Positions 1-8,690 of a stretch of 39,392 nucleotides of DNA are shown here, piece after piece; positions within the stretch are counted from its first letter, which is position 1, and the number at the start of each line of letters is the position of its first letter. The stretch covers positions 1 through 39,392 of the forward strand of contig CAKPDN010000012.1 in assembly GCA_934149005.1 (NCBI GenBank), in the 5' to 3' direction. The translations under genes and the position numbers were made by a program. The DNA comes from an uncultured Clostridia bacterium. GTDB lineage: Bacteria; Bacillota; Clostridia; TANB77; CAG-508. The notes under the pieces are model-generated. The model ran no database searches, was not told the origin of the DNA, and saw only the letters and a list, made by a program, of their open reading frames with translations.

Positions 1-63
1 CCCCTTTTCTTTTATTTGTCCTGTTGGATTATTATTTTCATCAAATATATCTATATATTCCAT
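1..63 (-). CDS. Nudix hydrolase, N-terminal fragment cut by window edge
   Basis: Twenty-one codons are visible, reading leftwards off the window, beginning MEYIDIFDENNNPTGQ. This start is typical of the Nudix subfamily related to isopentenyl-diphosphate isomerase and YfcD-like hydrolases, in which the EYxDxxDExxxxxG strand precedes the Nudix box. The box itself lies outside the window, so catalytic residues cannot be checked. The ATG is preceded by an AGGAGA ribosome-binding site. The assignment rests only on the N-terminal pattern. Confidence 0.6.
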   Translation of the reverse strand, partial: MEYIDIFDENNNPTGQIKEKG

Positions 64-168
64 AAGCTCTCCTCTTTCCTTATTGCTATTACTATATCAC
101 AAATTCCTCAATTATTCCATAGTTTACCATTAATTCTATTACTTTTCATCGTGGTAGGGGTATTTTAC

Positions 169-407
169 TTGGGTAAAGTACAAAAATAAGACTACTTATT
201 TTCTTGTAGTCTTACTCCTATCTATATTCTATAATTTAATTTTTATTTACTTGTTTCGGGTTATGAGCGAGACCTGACCACTTTTTGTAAGTTTGTGAAA
301 ATTAGAGTTTTTGTTGGTATTTCAGTATTTACAAGAGTTTTTATTTACAGAACATTTGTGTATTTTTAAGGCATTTTTTGAGAGGATTTTACCCAATTTT
401 TACCCAA
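169..407. other. att-like site: tRNA-fMet core flanked by arm-type repeats
   Basis: GGGTTATGAGC at 258-268 is identical to part of the anticodon arm of the initiator tRNA found at 28105-28180, but neither flank is tRNA-like. Around it lie three copies of one 8-mer: TTGGGTAA at 169-176 (inverted) and TTACCCAA at 389-396 and 400-407, the last two 11 bp apart. A core flanked by arm repeats is the layout of an attP site for a lambda/Tn916-type tyrosine integrase. That it was used by the broken integrase at 4491-6095 is inference. Apart from the hairpin at 187-214, nothing else is recognised in the gene-free stretch 64-495. Confidence 0.45.
187..214 (-). terminator. 9-bp hairpin, probable leftward terminator
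   Basis: TAAGACTAC (187-195) pairs with GTAGTCTTA (206-214) around a 10-nt loop. Read on the minus strand the stem is followed by a TTTTTG tract; on the plus strand there is no T-run. It therefore fits a leftward terminator. No minus-strand gene lies immediately upstream, so its partner transcript is unclear. Confidence 0.4.
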
Positions 408-495
408 TTCATATAGTACGTTTGTTCCGGTATTTTAAGCTCTTGTAAAGGATAATTTTATTGATAAAAATTTTAATTTTTGGAGGATTTAGATT

Positions 496-789
496 ATGAA
501 TAATTTTAGAGAAGTTAATGATGATATTTTAAGAGATTGGTTAAGTTTTAGAGAGGAAACTGAACTTTGTTTTATTAATGATGAAGATAGAAAACATACT
601 GTTGAATTTGATGAGATTGTTGAGAAGATTTTGAGGAATGTGCCTAAGCAGAATAAAAAATATGTGGAGAAACAGCTAAATTTGCTTAATGATAATTTTC
701 TGGATTATATTGATTATTGGAATGAGAAGTATTATAGGAATGGGTTCTGTGACGGAGTGCAGTTGATTGGTGGATGCTGTGACAAATAG
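496..789 (+). CDS. small acidic protein of unknown function (97 aa)
   Basis: A GGAGGA ribosome-binding site lies a short distance upstream of the ATG. The protein is soluble, predicted mostly helical, rich in Asn, Asp and Glu, and ends in a short Cys/Gly segment (GGCCDK). I do not recognise a family with confidence. Its helical layout and a C-terminal F-C-x-G motif recall the 86-aa protein at 27130-27390, and both may belong to a family of small proteins found on clostridial mobile elements. It is the only plus-strand gene in the first 26 kb and shares a bidirectional terminator with the protease gene that runs towards it. Confidence 0.6.
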   Translation: MNNFREVNDDILRDWLSFREETELCFINDEDRKHTVEFDEIVEKILRNVPKQNKKYVEKQLNLLNDNFLDYIDYWNEKYYRNGFCDGVQLIGGCCDK

Positions 790-791
790 AA

Positions 792-835
792 AAAATATAA
801 TGGTGCTACAATAAAATGTAGTACCATTATATTTT
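792..835. terminator. bidirectional terminator between convergent genes
   Basis: A long inverted repeat, about 18 bp with one mismatch, pairs AAAATATAATGGTGCTACA with its partner at 817-835 around a 6-nt loop. A-rich and T-rich flanks on both sides suit termination from either direction. It serves the small plus-strand gene ending at 789 and the protease gene ending at 834, whose stop codon overlaps the hairpin. Confidence 0.75.
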
Positions 836-3053
836 ATTCAAATTCAAGTTCTTCTTCAGCTGATACATATATATCTAATTGGTTATCAATATTAATCTTA
901 TTCACAAGCCAGCCATTTAATTCACATTTATTAATAAATTCGCTTATCCTATTTTTTCCATACATTTCCTTTAAAGTTATTACTACTCCAAATCTTATGT
1001 CACTTTCTAGGCCTATTCTTCCTTTATTAGTAACCTTTAACCCCCATGTTTCTTTACCAAATGTATCTCTTGGAACTTTTGTATTTTTCGTTTCATCTAG
1101 AGCAATTTTTACATTATCCCATTTTCTGAATATATCTCTTGCTTCCTTTTCTGTAGTCATTCCTTGTACTTCAGAATCTTGTATATTATTATTTATTGAC
1201 TTAATTCCTTTATCGTACATTCTTCCAAAAGATATATTTAATTCTGTATTTGTATAATCTACTCCTTGATTTCTTGTACATTTAGGGAAATAACACATTA
1301 CAGCTCTTGCATTATATGGATATTTTTTATCAACTATTGGAACTGGTATCTTATATGTATATGTATTATATGATGTAGAAAATCCTTCAATAAAAAATTT
1401 AATTTCATCATTTTTTCCATATAATACTTCTTCTATTTTTGTAGGAACAATTCCATATCCTAAATATTCCATGTCATAATTTATTTTCGAAAAGTTTAAT
1501 GCTGAATCTATAATCAATGCTTTTGCAATTTCTCGTGATAGCCCAAGTTTATCAATTAAATACGACATTTTTCTAGCAATCCATGGTGCAGCATAGGAAG
1601 TACCAGCAACCTTTCCTAATCCTGTTGAATTGCATACATTTATATATCCATTTTTATCTCCTCCAAAAGCACATATATCAGGTTTTATAAAAAATGATAA
1701 TACTTTTCCTTTTCTTGCATATGAAGGTATATCCCCATTTTTATCTACAGAATTTACTACTATAGAATTTATAGAATCTGCAGGTGCTCCAATTCTTACT
1801 GCACTTGGATTAGAATTTGAAATATTTGTACCAGAAACTATAAATACTATATTATATTTATTTTGTAGTTCATCTAATGCAGCTGCTTCAGGAGAAATAG
1901 TATATAATTGAGTATCATATATTGAACCTAAGGAAATATTCCATACTTTTATATCTAGGTTTTTTTCTATAATGGTTTTAATTTTTGAAATAATAACAAA
2001 TGAATTATTATCTCCATCTATTGCTACACCAAAATGTCTAACTTTAAAATTCCCACAGTTATCGTTCCATTGTGGATTAATGTGACCTCCATCAACAATA
2101 ATTGAATCTACTTCTGTACCATGACGATAACTTTCAGCTGTTTTCTCTATATCATTAGATACTAAATCCTGATAATCAACCCATTCATTAAAATATACAT
2201 TTTCAGAATAAAGAGTATCTATAACTCCAATTGTTGGTTCATTACTTGGCTTTGGAAAACTTGAAAAATCAAATAATGGATCGATTCTATTAAATTCTTC
2301 GTTATCATATTTAGCAAGATCAGGCATTGTCATTGAAATAAGATAATCAGCTTCTGATTTTATTTTAGAAAGAACACTGTTATTTCCTGTATAAATAGTA
2401 TCTGTATCAAACAATGAATAATCAGTATTAGGAATATTAAGATCATTCATTATTTGTTCTATATTTTTGTCTGTTGCAAATAATGTAATATACCCACTTT
2501 TTTCTAAATTAACATCTAGATTTCTAAATACATCAAATTTTTCTATATCTAAAAAATCTCTTATTAATGTTTTTACTTCTGATTTACTCATTTTATATTT
2601 ATTTTCTATTAATTTTTGACCATCGTCTATAAGTTTAAAATTGTCCTTTGATACACTTCCACTACATATTTCTTGTACTATATTAGATATTATTCTAAAC
2701 CTATTAATTATAATTTTTAATGTAGGCAATTTTATATAGTATGTAATTATATGTTTGTTTCCTGTACTATCAAATCTTACTCCTCTTACATAATTATTAG
2801 ATTTTTCAGACCCTAATGATAAAAGTCTTTCAATCCTTCCACTCTTAGGAATAATCCTATTGTAATAAACACTTATTAATGCTCCATCAATTAATTTCTT
2901 TTCACTCCAAAAACCATATAATTTTTCAAGCTGACTTGCAAATTTATCTATATTACTAGATTTTATAATTTTGTCTTTAGGTAGTGATGGTATTATTTTT
3001 CCAGTAAAAGGTGATGAGTTTAAAACTCCATTTAACTCTAATAAATCATTCAT
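834..3053 (-). CDS. ietS: IetS-like subtilisin-family serine protease of an IetAS defence pair
   Basis: This is a 739-aa protein with a peptidase S8 domain in its middle. The catalytic triad is readable: Asp279 in GVIDT, His311 in the RHGTEV motif and Ser486 in GTSYAAP, with oxyanion-hole Asn410 in SGTN. A roughly 260-residue N-terminal region with no recognised domain and a C-terminal extension flank it. There is no signal peptide, so it is a cytoplasmic protease. The gene overlaps the upstream AAA+ ATPase gene by 8 bp, so the two are probably translationally coupled. The pairing of a cytosolic AAA+ ATPase with a subtilisin-like protease matches the IetAS anti-phage system. The exact substrate of such proteases is not known to me. 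The triad is certain; the system assignment comes from the pairing and order. Confidence 0.85.
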   Translation of the reverse strand: MNDLLELNGVLNSSPFTGKIIPSLPKDKIIKSSNIDKFASQLEKLYGFWSEKKLIDGALISVYYNRIIPKSGRIERLLSLGSEKSNNYVRGVRFDSTGNKHIITYYIKLPTLKIIINRFRIISNIVQEICSGSVSKDNFKLIDDGQKLIENKYKMSKSEVKTLIRDFLDIEKFDVFRNLDVNLEKSGYITLFATDKNIEQIMNDLNIPNTDYSLFDTDTIYTGNNSVLSKIKSEADYLISMTMPDLAKYDNEEFNRIDPLFDFSSFPKPSNEPTIGVIDTLYSENVYFNEWVDYQDLVSNDIEKTAESYRHGTEVDSIIVDGGHINPQWNDNCGNFKVRHFGVAIDGDNNSFVIISKIKTIIEKNLDIKVWNISLGSIYDTQLYTISPEAAALDELQNKYNIVFIVSGTNISNSNPSAVRIGAPADSINSIVVNSVDKNGDIPSYARKGKVLSFFIKPDICAFGGDKNGYINVCNSTGLGKVAGTSYAAPWIARKMSYLIDKLGLSREIAKALIIDSALNFSKINYDMEYLGYGIVPTKIEEVLYGKNDEIKFFIEGFSTSYNTYTYKIPVPIVDKKYPYNARAVMCYFPKCTRNQGVDYTNTELNISFGRMYDKGIKSINNNIQDSEVQGMTTEKEARDIFRKWDNVKIALDETKNTKVPRDTFGKETWGLKVTNKGRIGLESDIRFGVVITLKEMYGKNRISEFINKCELNGWLVNKINIDNQLDIYVSAEEELEFE

Positions 3054-4086
3054 TTATAATCCCCCTTGAAACGCTACTTTTTGAAATACCAGTTAGTTTT
3101 TCTATTTCTCTAACGGAAAAACCTTCCTCTTTTAACATTTTTAAATCATTACTTATTTCCTTTCCTACTATTTTTTGATAGAGATTTGACATATATCCAT
3201 AAGGTTTCGAAAAATCACTAAATGCAATTGTGCTCCTTATAATATTATAGAGATCTCCTGGATATGGAATATTTTTATACATATTGAATATTTTATTAGC
3301 TAATTTTTGATCTTGTTTTAATTCTTTATATTTATTTAATTCACTTGTCAAAATTGAATTGGCAACTTCTATTAATTCTTCTCTAGAGTATTCATTAAAA
3401 TTCACTATATAATCAAATCTTCTTAAAAGTGCTTTGTCAAATTTTTCATATAAATTCGTTGTTGCAAATAATGTGATTCTTCTATCTAAAGAGTCTAACA
3501 TTCTTAATAATGTAGATGTCACTCTTCCCATTTCTCTTAAATCATTAGAATTTATTCTATCTAATGAAATTGCATCTAATTCATCAAAAAGAATTATTGT
3601 TTCATTAGGTTTTTTTAATGCGTTTATATCATCAAATAATTTAATAATGTTTTTTGAAGTTTGCCCTAATTTACTATCAACAATTTCATCAAATTGAACA
3701 AAATATAATTCTCTATTTAAAATTCTTGCAATTTGCTTACAAGCTTCTGTTTTGCCCGTACCAGGATTCCCCACAAATAAAAACTTGTTAACATCAGCCC
3801 CATGCCTAATAGCATTAATTATTCCCAAAATATCTTTTTCTATTGAATGCGGTAATTTAAAAGTATCTGAATAGTTTTTATTTAATTTAAAATAACCACT
3901 TGTTCCATCGATACTTTGTGGAGTAAATATATTAGCCTTACTTAATATAGACATTATATAATGAGCTAATTCGTCATCTCCACCTCTAAGAAAATCTTGG
4001 GCGATTTCGTATGCTTCATTTCTAAATTCTTGTTCTTTATTTTCAGCATGATATTTAATTAAATTTATTACATTCTTTTTCTTCAT
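3046..4086 (-). CDS. ietA: IetA-like AAA+ ATPase with C-terminal HTH
   Basis: A AAA+ ATPase of 346 aa. Numbering here is from the upstream GTG at 4095. Walker A is GNPGTGKT (109-116), Walker B IILFDELDA (Asp171, Glu172), sensor 1 ATTN (211-214), and LLRRFD (223-228) holds the arginine-finger candidates. The start chosen is the ATG at 4086, because AGGTGATAAC sits just before it; the GTG at 4095 lies inside the ribosome-binding site. The last 30 residues (EEGFSVREIEKLTGISKS and onward) read as a resolvase-type helix-turn-helix. With the overlapping subtilase downstream it forms an IetAS-type defence operon. The C-terminal HTH and the repeat-bearing promoter directly upstream suggest autoregulation, which is inference. 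Confidence 0.85.
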   Translation of the reverse strand: MKKKNVINLIKYHAENKEQEFRNEAYEIAQDFLRGGDDELAHYIMSILSKANIFTPQSIDGTSGYFKLNKNYSDTFKLPHSIEKDILGIINAIRHGADVNKFLFVGNPGTGKTEACKQIARILNRELYFVQFDEIVDSKLGQTSKNIIKLFDDINALKKPNETIILFDELDAISLDRINSNDLREMGRVTSTLLRMLDSLDRRITLFATTNLYEKFDKALLRRFDYIVNFNEYSREELIEVANSILTSELNKYKELKQDQKLANKIFNMYKNIPYPGDLYNIIRSTIAFSDFSKPYGYMSNLYQKIVGKEISNDLKMLKEEGFSVREIEKLTGISKSSVSRGIINE

Positions 4087-4104
4087 TGTTATCACCTCTC
4101 CTAT

Positions 4105-4147
4105 ATAATAAACTTTTGGGACAAAAAAGTCAATATTTGGGACAAAA
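4105..4147 (-). promoter_or_regulatory. ietAS promoter with two direct-repeat operators
   Basis: On the minus strand, TTGACT (4128-4133) and TATTAT (4105-4110) are separated by exactly 17 bp. The 12-mer TTTTGTCCCAAA occurs twice in the same orientation, at 4115-4126 inside the spacer and at 4136-4147 just upstream of the -35. The copies start 21 bp apart, two helical turns, so they lie on the same DNA face. Only about 18 bp separate the -10 from the ATG, so the leader must be very short. The layout is that of a repressible promoter. Confidence 0.7.
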
Positions 4148-4196
4148 TATTTCTTTAAAATTTTATTACAAAAATTAAATTAAAATATATAACTTT

Positions 4197-4237
4197 AAAA
4201 AGCAATAATTTTGTATAATTACATTATTTTGCTTTTT
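4197..4237. terminator. bidirectional terminator upstream of ietA
   Basis: AAAAAGCAATAAT pairs imperfectly with ATTATTTTGCTTTTT around a loop of about 13 nt, giving an A-tract/T-tract hairpin that could work in either direction. It lies between the RloB remnant, whose stop is at 4274-4276, and the ietAS promoter, and would insulate the defence operon from transcription coming from the integrase side. Confidence 0.6.
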
Positions 4238-4273
4238 ACATTAAAATATTCTACTTTTCCATAAATATGATTT

Positions 4274-4487
4274 TTAGTTATACTTATATTCTTTACTATC
4301 TTCATCAACCGTTAATTCGCTATATTTTTGAGTACATTTTACTAAATCAGTTGTTTTTCTTCCTGTTCCTTTAATATTAATATCTGAAATTAGTATCTCT
4401 ACTTTCTTTCCATATTTTCTATTTATCTCTTGTTTTTATCCATTAAATTAATTAGGGTTTGTTTGTTTTTCCAACTTCTTTGCTTTT
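4274..4487 (-). pseudogene. RloB-family remnant (AbiL/RloAB second gene)
   Basis: Minus-strand translation ending at the TAA at 4274-4276 gives EINRKYGKKVEILISDIN, then IKGTGRKTTDLVK and CTQKYSELTVDEDSKEYKYN. This resembles the segment after the N-terminal motif of RloB-domain proteins. Upstream, the frame is broken twice before an ATG that follows the preceding stop codon directly. RloB proteins are the usual partners of AAA_15-type ATPases in AbiL/RloAB systems, and the C-terminal part of such an ATPase lies immediately upstream. Both halves of a former defence system are therefore present as fragments. The family call rests on partial pattern matching. Confidence 0.5.
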
Positions 4488-4490
4488 CAT

Positions 4491-6095
4491 TTATAATACC
4501 TCAAAATCTTCTAATACTGGAATAGCACCATATCTTCCAGTTAAATAATCTTTATTGTATGTTGCATCATTTCTTACTTTTTTACCTGCATTTTTATCAT
4601 CTTCTAATATATAATCAGATAATGCATATATTTCTGAAATTCCGTCTTTATCTTTTTCTGCAAACCATATTTCATCTCTTCTAAATGTTTCTTTGTTTAA
4701 GTTTACCGTATCATGTGTTGAATATATTAACTGTCCATTTCCTATATTAGTCTGACTATTATGGAATAAGTTAATAATATATCTAGTTAATAGTGGATGT
4801 AATTTTGCATCTAATTCATCAACAAATAATACCATTCCATTTTTTAATGCATCTATAAAGAAATCAAATAAGTGAAACATTTTTCTCGTACCATTAGATT
4901 CTAAATAAAATGTTAATGCTTTTAACTCTCCATTTTCTCCTCTGTGAAGAACTTCAATATCTATAATACCATTATTACTTTTAACAGCTTCTATTGAATC
5001 TGGTGTAGTTCTTATTCCTTCAATTCCAGAATCAAATGTCTTTATAAATTTTAATAGTTCTTTTTTATAATTTTCATCGCTTAGTATTTTTAATGAAACT
5101 CTGTTATTAATAAATCTTTCAAAATTCTCATGATTACCATCAACAAATAAAGTTGTAAAATTTTTATTATTTAACCAATCTAGCCAATGCTTTTCATATA
5201 TACTCTCTACTATATAGTTCCATACTCCACCAAAATCACCACAAATAATTATATAATCATTTTTAGTCATTTCAGATTGTATAGGAAATTTATTCTCTTC
5301 AAATTTAGATTCAATTTTTTCAAAATTATCATCATAATAGGTTACTTTTCCATAATTATCTCTTACTTTTACATTAGCATCTTCATAGCTATAATGTTTC
5401 CATTTCATACCACCATTTTCTCCTGGTCTGACACCTGTATTCATTATAAAAATGTAGCATAGTCCATTTGTTTCAGAAAGTAATATTTCTATTAATTGCT
5501 GTTGCTCTGCAGGTGATATTGTAGGCTTCTTTTTCTTTCTTTGAACTTTTGGTGTACGAATAGTTGGAATAGGATTAAATTTTATTATCTTATCTATTTC
5601 AGCATCCGTAAATGCCATGTTCAAAATGCTTTTTATCTCCTTTATTGTTTTAGGAGAATATTTTTTTATACCTTTCTTTTCATTACCTGTAGTTAAGTCA
5701 GAAAAATACTCTTGAAGAATTAATCTATCCAAAGACTGCATAGGATAGTCGCCCAAATAAGGAATGATATTTGTTCTAATTTTTTCAATGTACCCTTGTA
5801 GAGTTCTAGGTTTAACAAACGGTCTTTTATGAATACGAATCCATTTTTTTAGCCATTCTTCTAATGTTATCTTGTCTTTTTCAACATATTCATTATCGTT
5901 TGCTTCTTGTTTTGCTTTTATCATTTCTTGTACTAGAATTCTTTTATCTTTATTAAATAAAGATATTTGCTTTGATTTGCCATTTACTTTTATTGTTATT
6001 CTTCCTTCATATCCACCATTTTTTTGTCTAATAGATCCCATTCCTCTGGTGTTTCGTTTTTTCTTTACTTGCTGGTTTTGTGAAGTTTTTACCAT
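4491..6095 (-). pseudogene. chimeric ORF: integrase N-part, metallophosphatase piece, AAA_15 ATPase C-part
   Basis: One uninterrupted frame joins pieces of three unrelated families; numbering counts from an in-frame upstream codon at 6140. Residues 16 to about 283 are a tyrosine integrase: basic N-terminus, SAM-like core-binding domain, and the first catalytic Arg in TGVRPGE. Residues from about 284 to 345 are a metallophosphoesterase segment (ICGDFGGVW, then VDGNHENF) lacking its first metal motif. Residues from about 346 to 549 are the C-terminal part of an AAA_15/AbiL-type ATPase, with Walker B MVLFVDELDAKLHP and the D-loop/H-loop region IYSTHD. The start at 6095 is chosen because GGAGG lies 8 nt upstream. 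The integrase lacks the HxxR and Tyr motifs, so it cannot be active. A deletion series, or an assembly join, would explain it. Confidence 0.75.
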
Positions 6096-6188
6096 AGCTC
6101 TGCCTCCATTCAATATAGAGAACATTAAAAGTAAAAGCACAATATTTAATATTCTCTATTATAGTGCATATTCTATGAAAAAACAATG

Positions 6189-6386
6189 TTAAACAAAAAA
6201 TCCTCCAGAATTTTTATCAAACCAGTCTTGTAATTTATTTTTATTAATAACAATTCTTCTTCTAAATTTAATACAAGGGAAATCAGGGTACTTTATAAGT
6301 TCGCTCATCAAGTTTTTACTAATGCCTAGTAAGTTAGCTGCTTCACTAACATTTAAACCTATTTTTTCACTAAAATTTTCATTCAT
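6189..6386 (-). CDS. xis: excisionase-like small HTH protein
   Basis: This 65-aa protein carries a MerR/excisionase-type winged HTH: NVSEAANLLGISKNLMSELI is the helix-turn-helix, followed by a basic wing FRRRIVI and NKNKLQDWF. Such proteins bind att-site DNA and steer tyrosine integrases towards excision. It lies 93 bp upstream of the integrase-derived chimera on the same strand, the normal xis-int order of Tn916-like elements. A weak GAAGTGAT ribosome-binding site precedes the ATG. With its integrase truncated, it is probably a relic. Confidence 0.75.
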   Translation of the reverse strand: MNENFSEKIGLNVSEAANLLGISKNLMSELIKYPDFPCIKFRRRIVINKNKLQDWFDKNSGGFFV

Positions 6387-6626
6387 TTATATCATCACTT
6401 CCATATATAGATTAGGCACATTTATAATAAACTGCCTTGTGGAAGGGCAAAACCATAAAGAAATTAACTTTTTTATTAAACTTTTTTCTGAATCACATCC
6501 TTTCTGTATATTATTTTATAGCCTTTTATTATTAATTTCAATAAGCACGCAAAAAATTTTTTTCGTTGATATTTAAGCATTTTTAAGCAATTTTAGTAGC
6601 CTTTTTTAATTTGTGTTAATTATATT

Positions 6627-8690
6627 TTATTTATAAAAATCTTTTATAATATATTTTGATACTATACTTAATTTTAGTTTTTTAATTTTTTCTTCATTTT
6701 GTATAAATCTATCTTTCAGTTCATTCATATCTTTAAATTCTTCTCCTACTATTTCTATAATTTTTTCTATATCACTTTCATATATTCCTAAATCCTTTAA
6801 AATCCTTTTATTTTTAGAATCAAAATAATATAAAAAATCAATATTAGATTTTATTTTTTTATTTATAATATCAATATATACTTCATCTATTTTTTCTTTT
6901 TCCATAATATATATTAAAATTAAAAGTTTTGAGTAAAATTCATATTCTATGTAATTGCTTTTTAAATATATTGTTTTAGATATTAAATAATCTAATGCTG
7001 TATCTGAATAATAGGAACTTACTTCATTTATAGTTGTTTTTATTTTTCTTCTTTGCTTATGTAGAAGACAATTTATTATTGCTGTTTCTAGCTTTTCATC
7101 TTTATTTTCAAATATTCTGTATAATATCCTAACTAAGTATAATCTTCCTCTTTTGTCATCCTTAATATATTCTTCCAATTCCTGTATTAGTTTTCCCTTA
7201 TACTCTTTGTAAGATTTATATAATCTTATAATTGTATTTTTTCTAAATCTACAGCCAATATTAGTTTTATATTCTTCATGTGTGATATTTAATTCTTCCA
7301 ATAATTTTTTGTATTCTTCATTTTCTTCATAATTATTTTTATGTATTTCAATATCTTCTGAATTTTGTGTTATCTCAAATTCAATATTTTTTATAGCATC
7401 TTCTTTTATATATTCTTTATCTTCAGGTCCTTTTATATAGTATGCATTACCTAAATAGTGCTTATTCATTCTTCCTGATCTTCCTACTAAATTAAAAAAA
7501 TCAAATGCATCAAAATATTTTCCATTTTTTCCTCCAGTATATGGCTTAGTTATTATTATATTTTTAGCTGTTGTATTAACTCCCTCTAATAATGTTGATG
7601 TGCATAATAATTTATTAAATTCTTTACTATTTTCAAACCAATCCAACTGCATAATTTTTACTCCATTTGGTAACTGTGCATTATGCACTAAATATCCTTT
7701 TTTCAATGCTTTCACTATATACCATTCTTCATGTATTTCTTTTTCTGCCCATTTTATAAATCTATTAATTTCATTATTTTTTATAACTATATCTTCATTA
7801 TCAAGTTGATTTATAAATGTATATATTTTTGTTACACTTTGAAAATATATTAAAGTTTTATCATTTACAACCTCTTTAATTATTTCTTTTGTCTTCTCTA
7901 TTCTTTCTGACTCTTTTGATATATTCTTTATATATACATCATTAATTACTGGTGAATAGTCTGTTCTGTATAATTTTGGACTTTTATTTAACTTCTCTGT
8001 ATTTTCTACATTACCTATAAAAGGAGCTAATAACACATATTTTTTTGCTATATTAGACAAATAGTAATATGCTAAATTTAATATTAATATTCTATCATTT
8101 TGTTCATCTTTCTGTAGTTTATATACTTCATCTATTACTAAAAAATCTATTTCTTTTAATATAGAATAATTTTCTTCCCTAACTACTCTATCATGTGTAA
8201 GAATAAATATATTTTTTTGAGTAAAATCATACTCTTTATTTTCATCAATGTTTAAATATATCTTATATTCTTTAAATTTTTCTTTATACTTATTTAAGAT
8301 TTTTTTATTATATTCATCTAGTAAGGCTAATGTAGGAACTATCAATACAACATTATTAGGCTTATTTCTAATGATGTACTCAAAAATTACAAAAGTCTTT
8401 CCAAAACTTGTTGGTGCGCTTACAATCAATGCATCATCATTTTTTATTTGTGTTAGAATCTTTAATTGTTCTGGATGCAAATATATATCTTTATCAACTT
8501 TTGACTTTGATACTGCTTTATATAAGATTTCTTGTAATGTTCTTGGATATGCATACATTGTTAAATCTAAGCTAAATAAGTTGTCTGATAATATTCTTTT
8601 TTCTTCTTCTTTATTTGACGAATCTTCAATTCTTCTTATATATTCTTCTCTACATTTCTGTATTGTTAGTATTTCTGATGATTGATTCAT
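6627..8690 (-). CDS. hamB: HamB-like DExx-box helicase of a Hachiman system
   Basis: A superfamily 2 helicase of 687 aa. A Q-like motif LHPEQLKIL is followed by Walker A APTSFGKT (92-99), motif II VIDEVYKL (Asp187, Glu188), motif V STLLEGVNT (365-373) and motif VI GRSGRM (403-408). The helical C-terminal half has no recognised fold. It overlaps the upstream DUF1837-type nuclease gene by 41 bp, and AGGAG lies upstream of the ATG inside that gene. DUF1837/HamA followed by a DEAD-like helicase is the Hachiman anti-phage layout. HamB is thought to act as the DNA-sensing helicase that releases the HamA nuclease. Motif II is DEVY rather than DEAD/DEAH. Confidence 0.85.
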   Translation of the reverse strand: MNQSSEILTIQKCREEYIRRIEDSSNKEEEKRILSDNLFSLDLTMYAYPRTLQEILYKAVSKSKVDKDIYLHPEQLKILTQIKNDDALIVSAPTSFGKTFVIFEYIIRNKPNNVVLIVPTLALLDEYNKKILNKYKEKFKEYKIYLNIDENKEYDFTQKNIFILTHDRVVREENYSILKEIDFLVIDEVYKLQKDEQNDRILILNLAYYYLSNIAKKYVLLAPFIGNVENTEKLNKSPKLYRTDYSPVINDVYIKNISKESERIEKTKEIIKEVVNDKTLIYFQSVTKIYTFINQLDNEDIVIKNNEINRFIKWAEKEIHEEWYIVKALKKGYLVHNAQLPNGVKIMQLDWFENSKEFNKLLCTSTLLEGVNTTAKNIIITKPYTGGKNGKYFDAFDFFNLVGRSGRMNKHYLGNAYYIKGPEDKEYIKEDAIKNIEFEITQNSEDIEIHKNNYEENEEYKKLLEELNITHEEYKTNIGCRFRKNTIIRLYKSYKEYKGKLIQELEEYIKDDKRGRLYLVRILYRIFENKDEKLETAIINCLLHKQRRKIKTTINEVSSYYSDTALDYLISKTIYLKSNYIEYEFYSKLLILIYIMEKEKIDEVYIDIINKKIKSNIDFLYYFDSKNKRILKDLGIYESDIEKIIEIVGEEFKDMNELKDRFIQNEEKIKKLKLSIVSKYIIKDFYK

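Noticed and set aside
255..270. A tRNA gene at the left edge
   Set aside because: Only 11 bases match the anticodon arm; no acceptor, D or T arm can be formed from the flanks, so it is an att-like core and not a tRNA.
4491..6095. A functional novel integrase-phosphatase-ATPase enzyme
   Set aside because: Each part lacks essential motifs (integrase HxxR and Tyr, first metal motif, Walker A), and a fragment of the ATPase's usual partner follows; decay or misassembly is the simpler reading.
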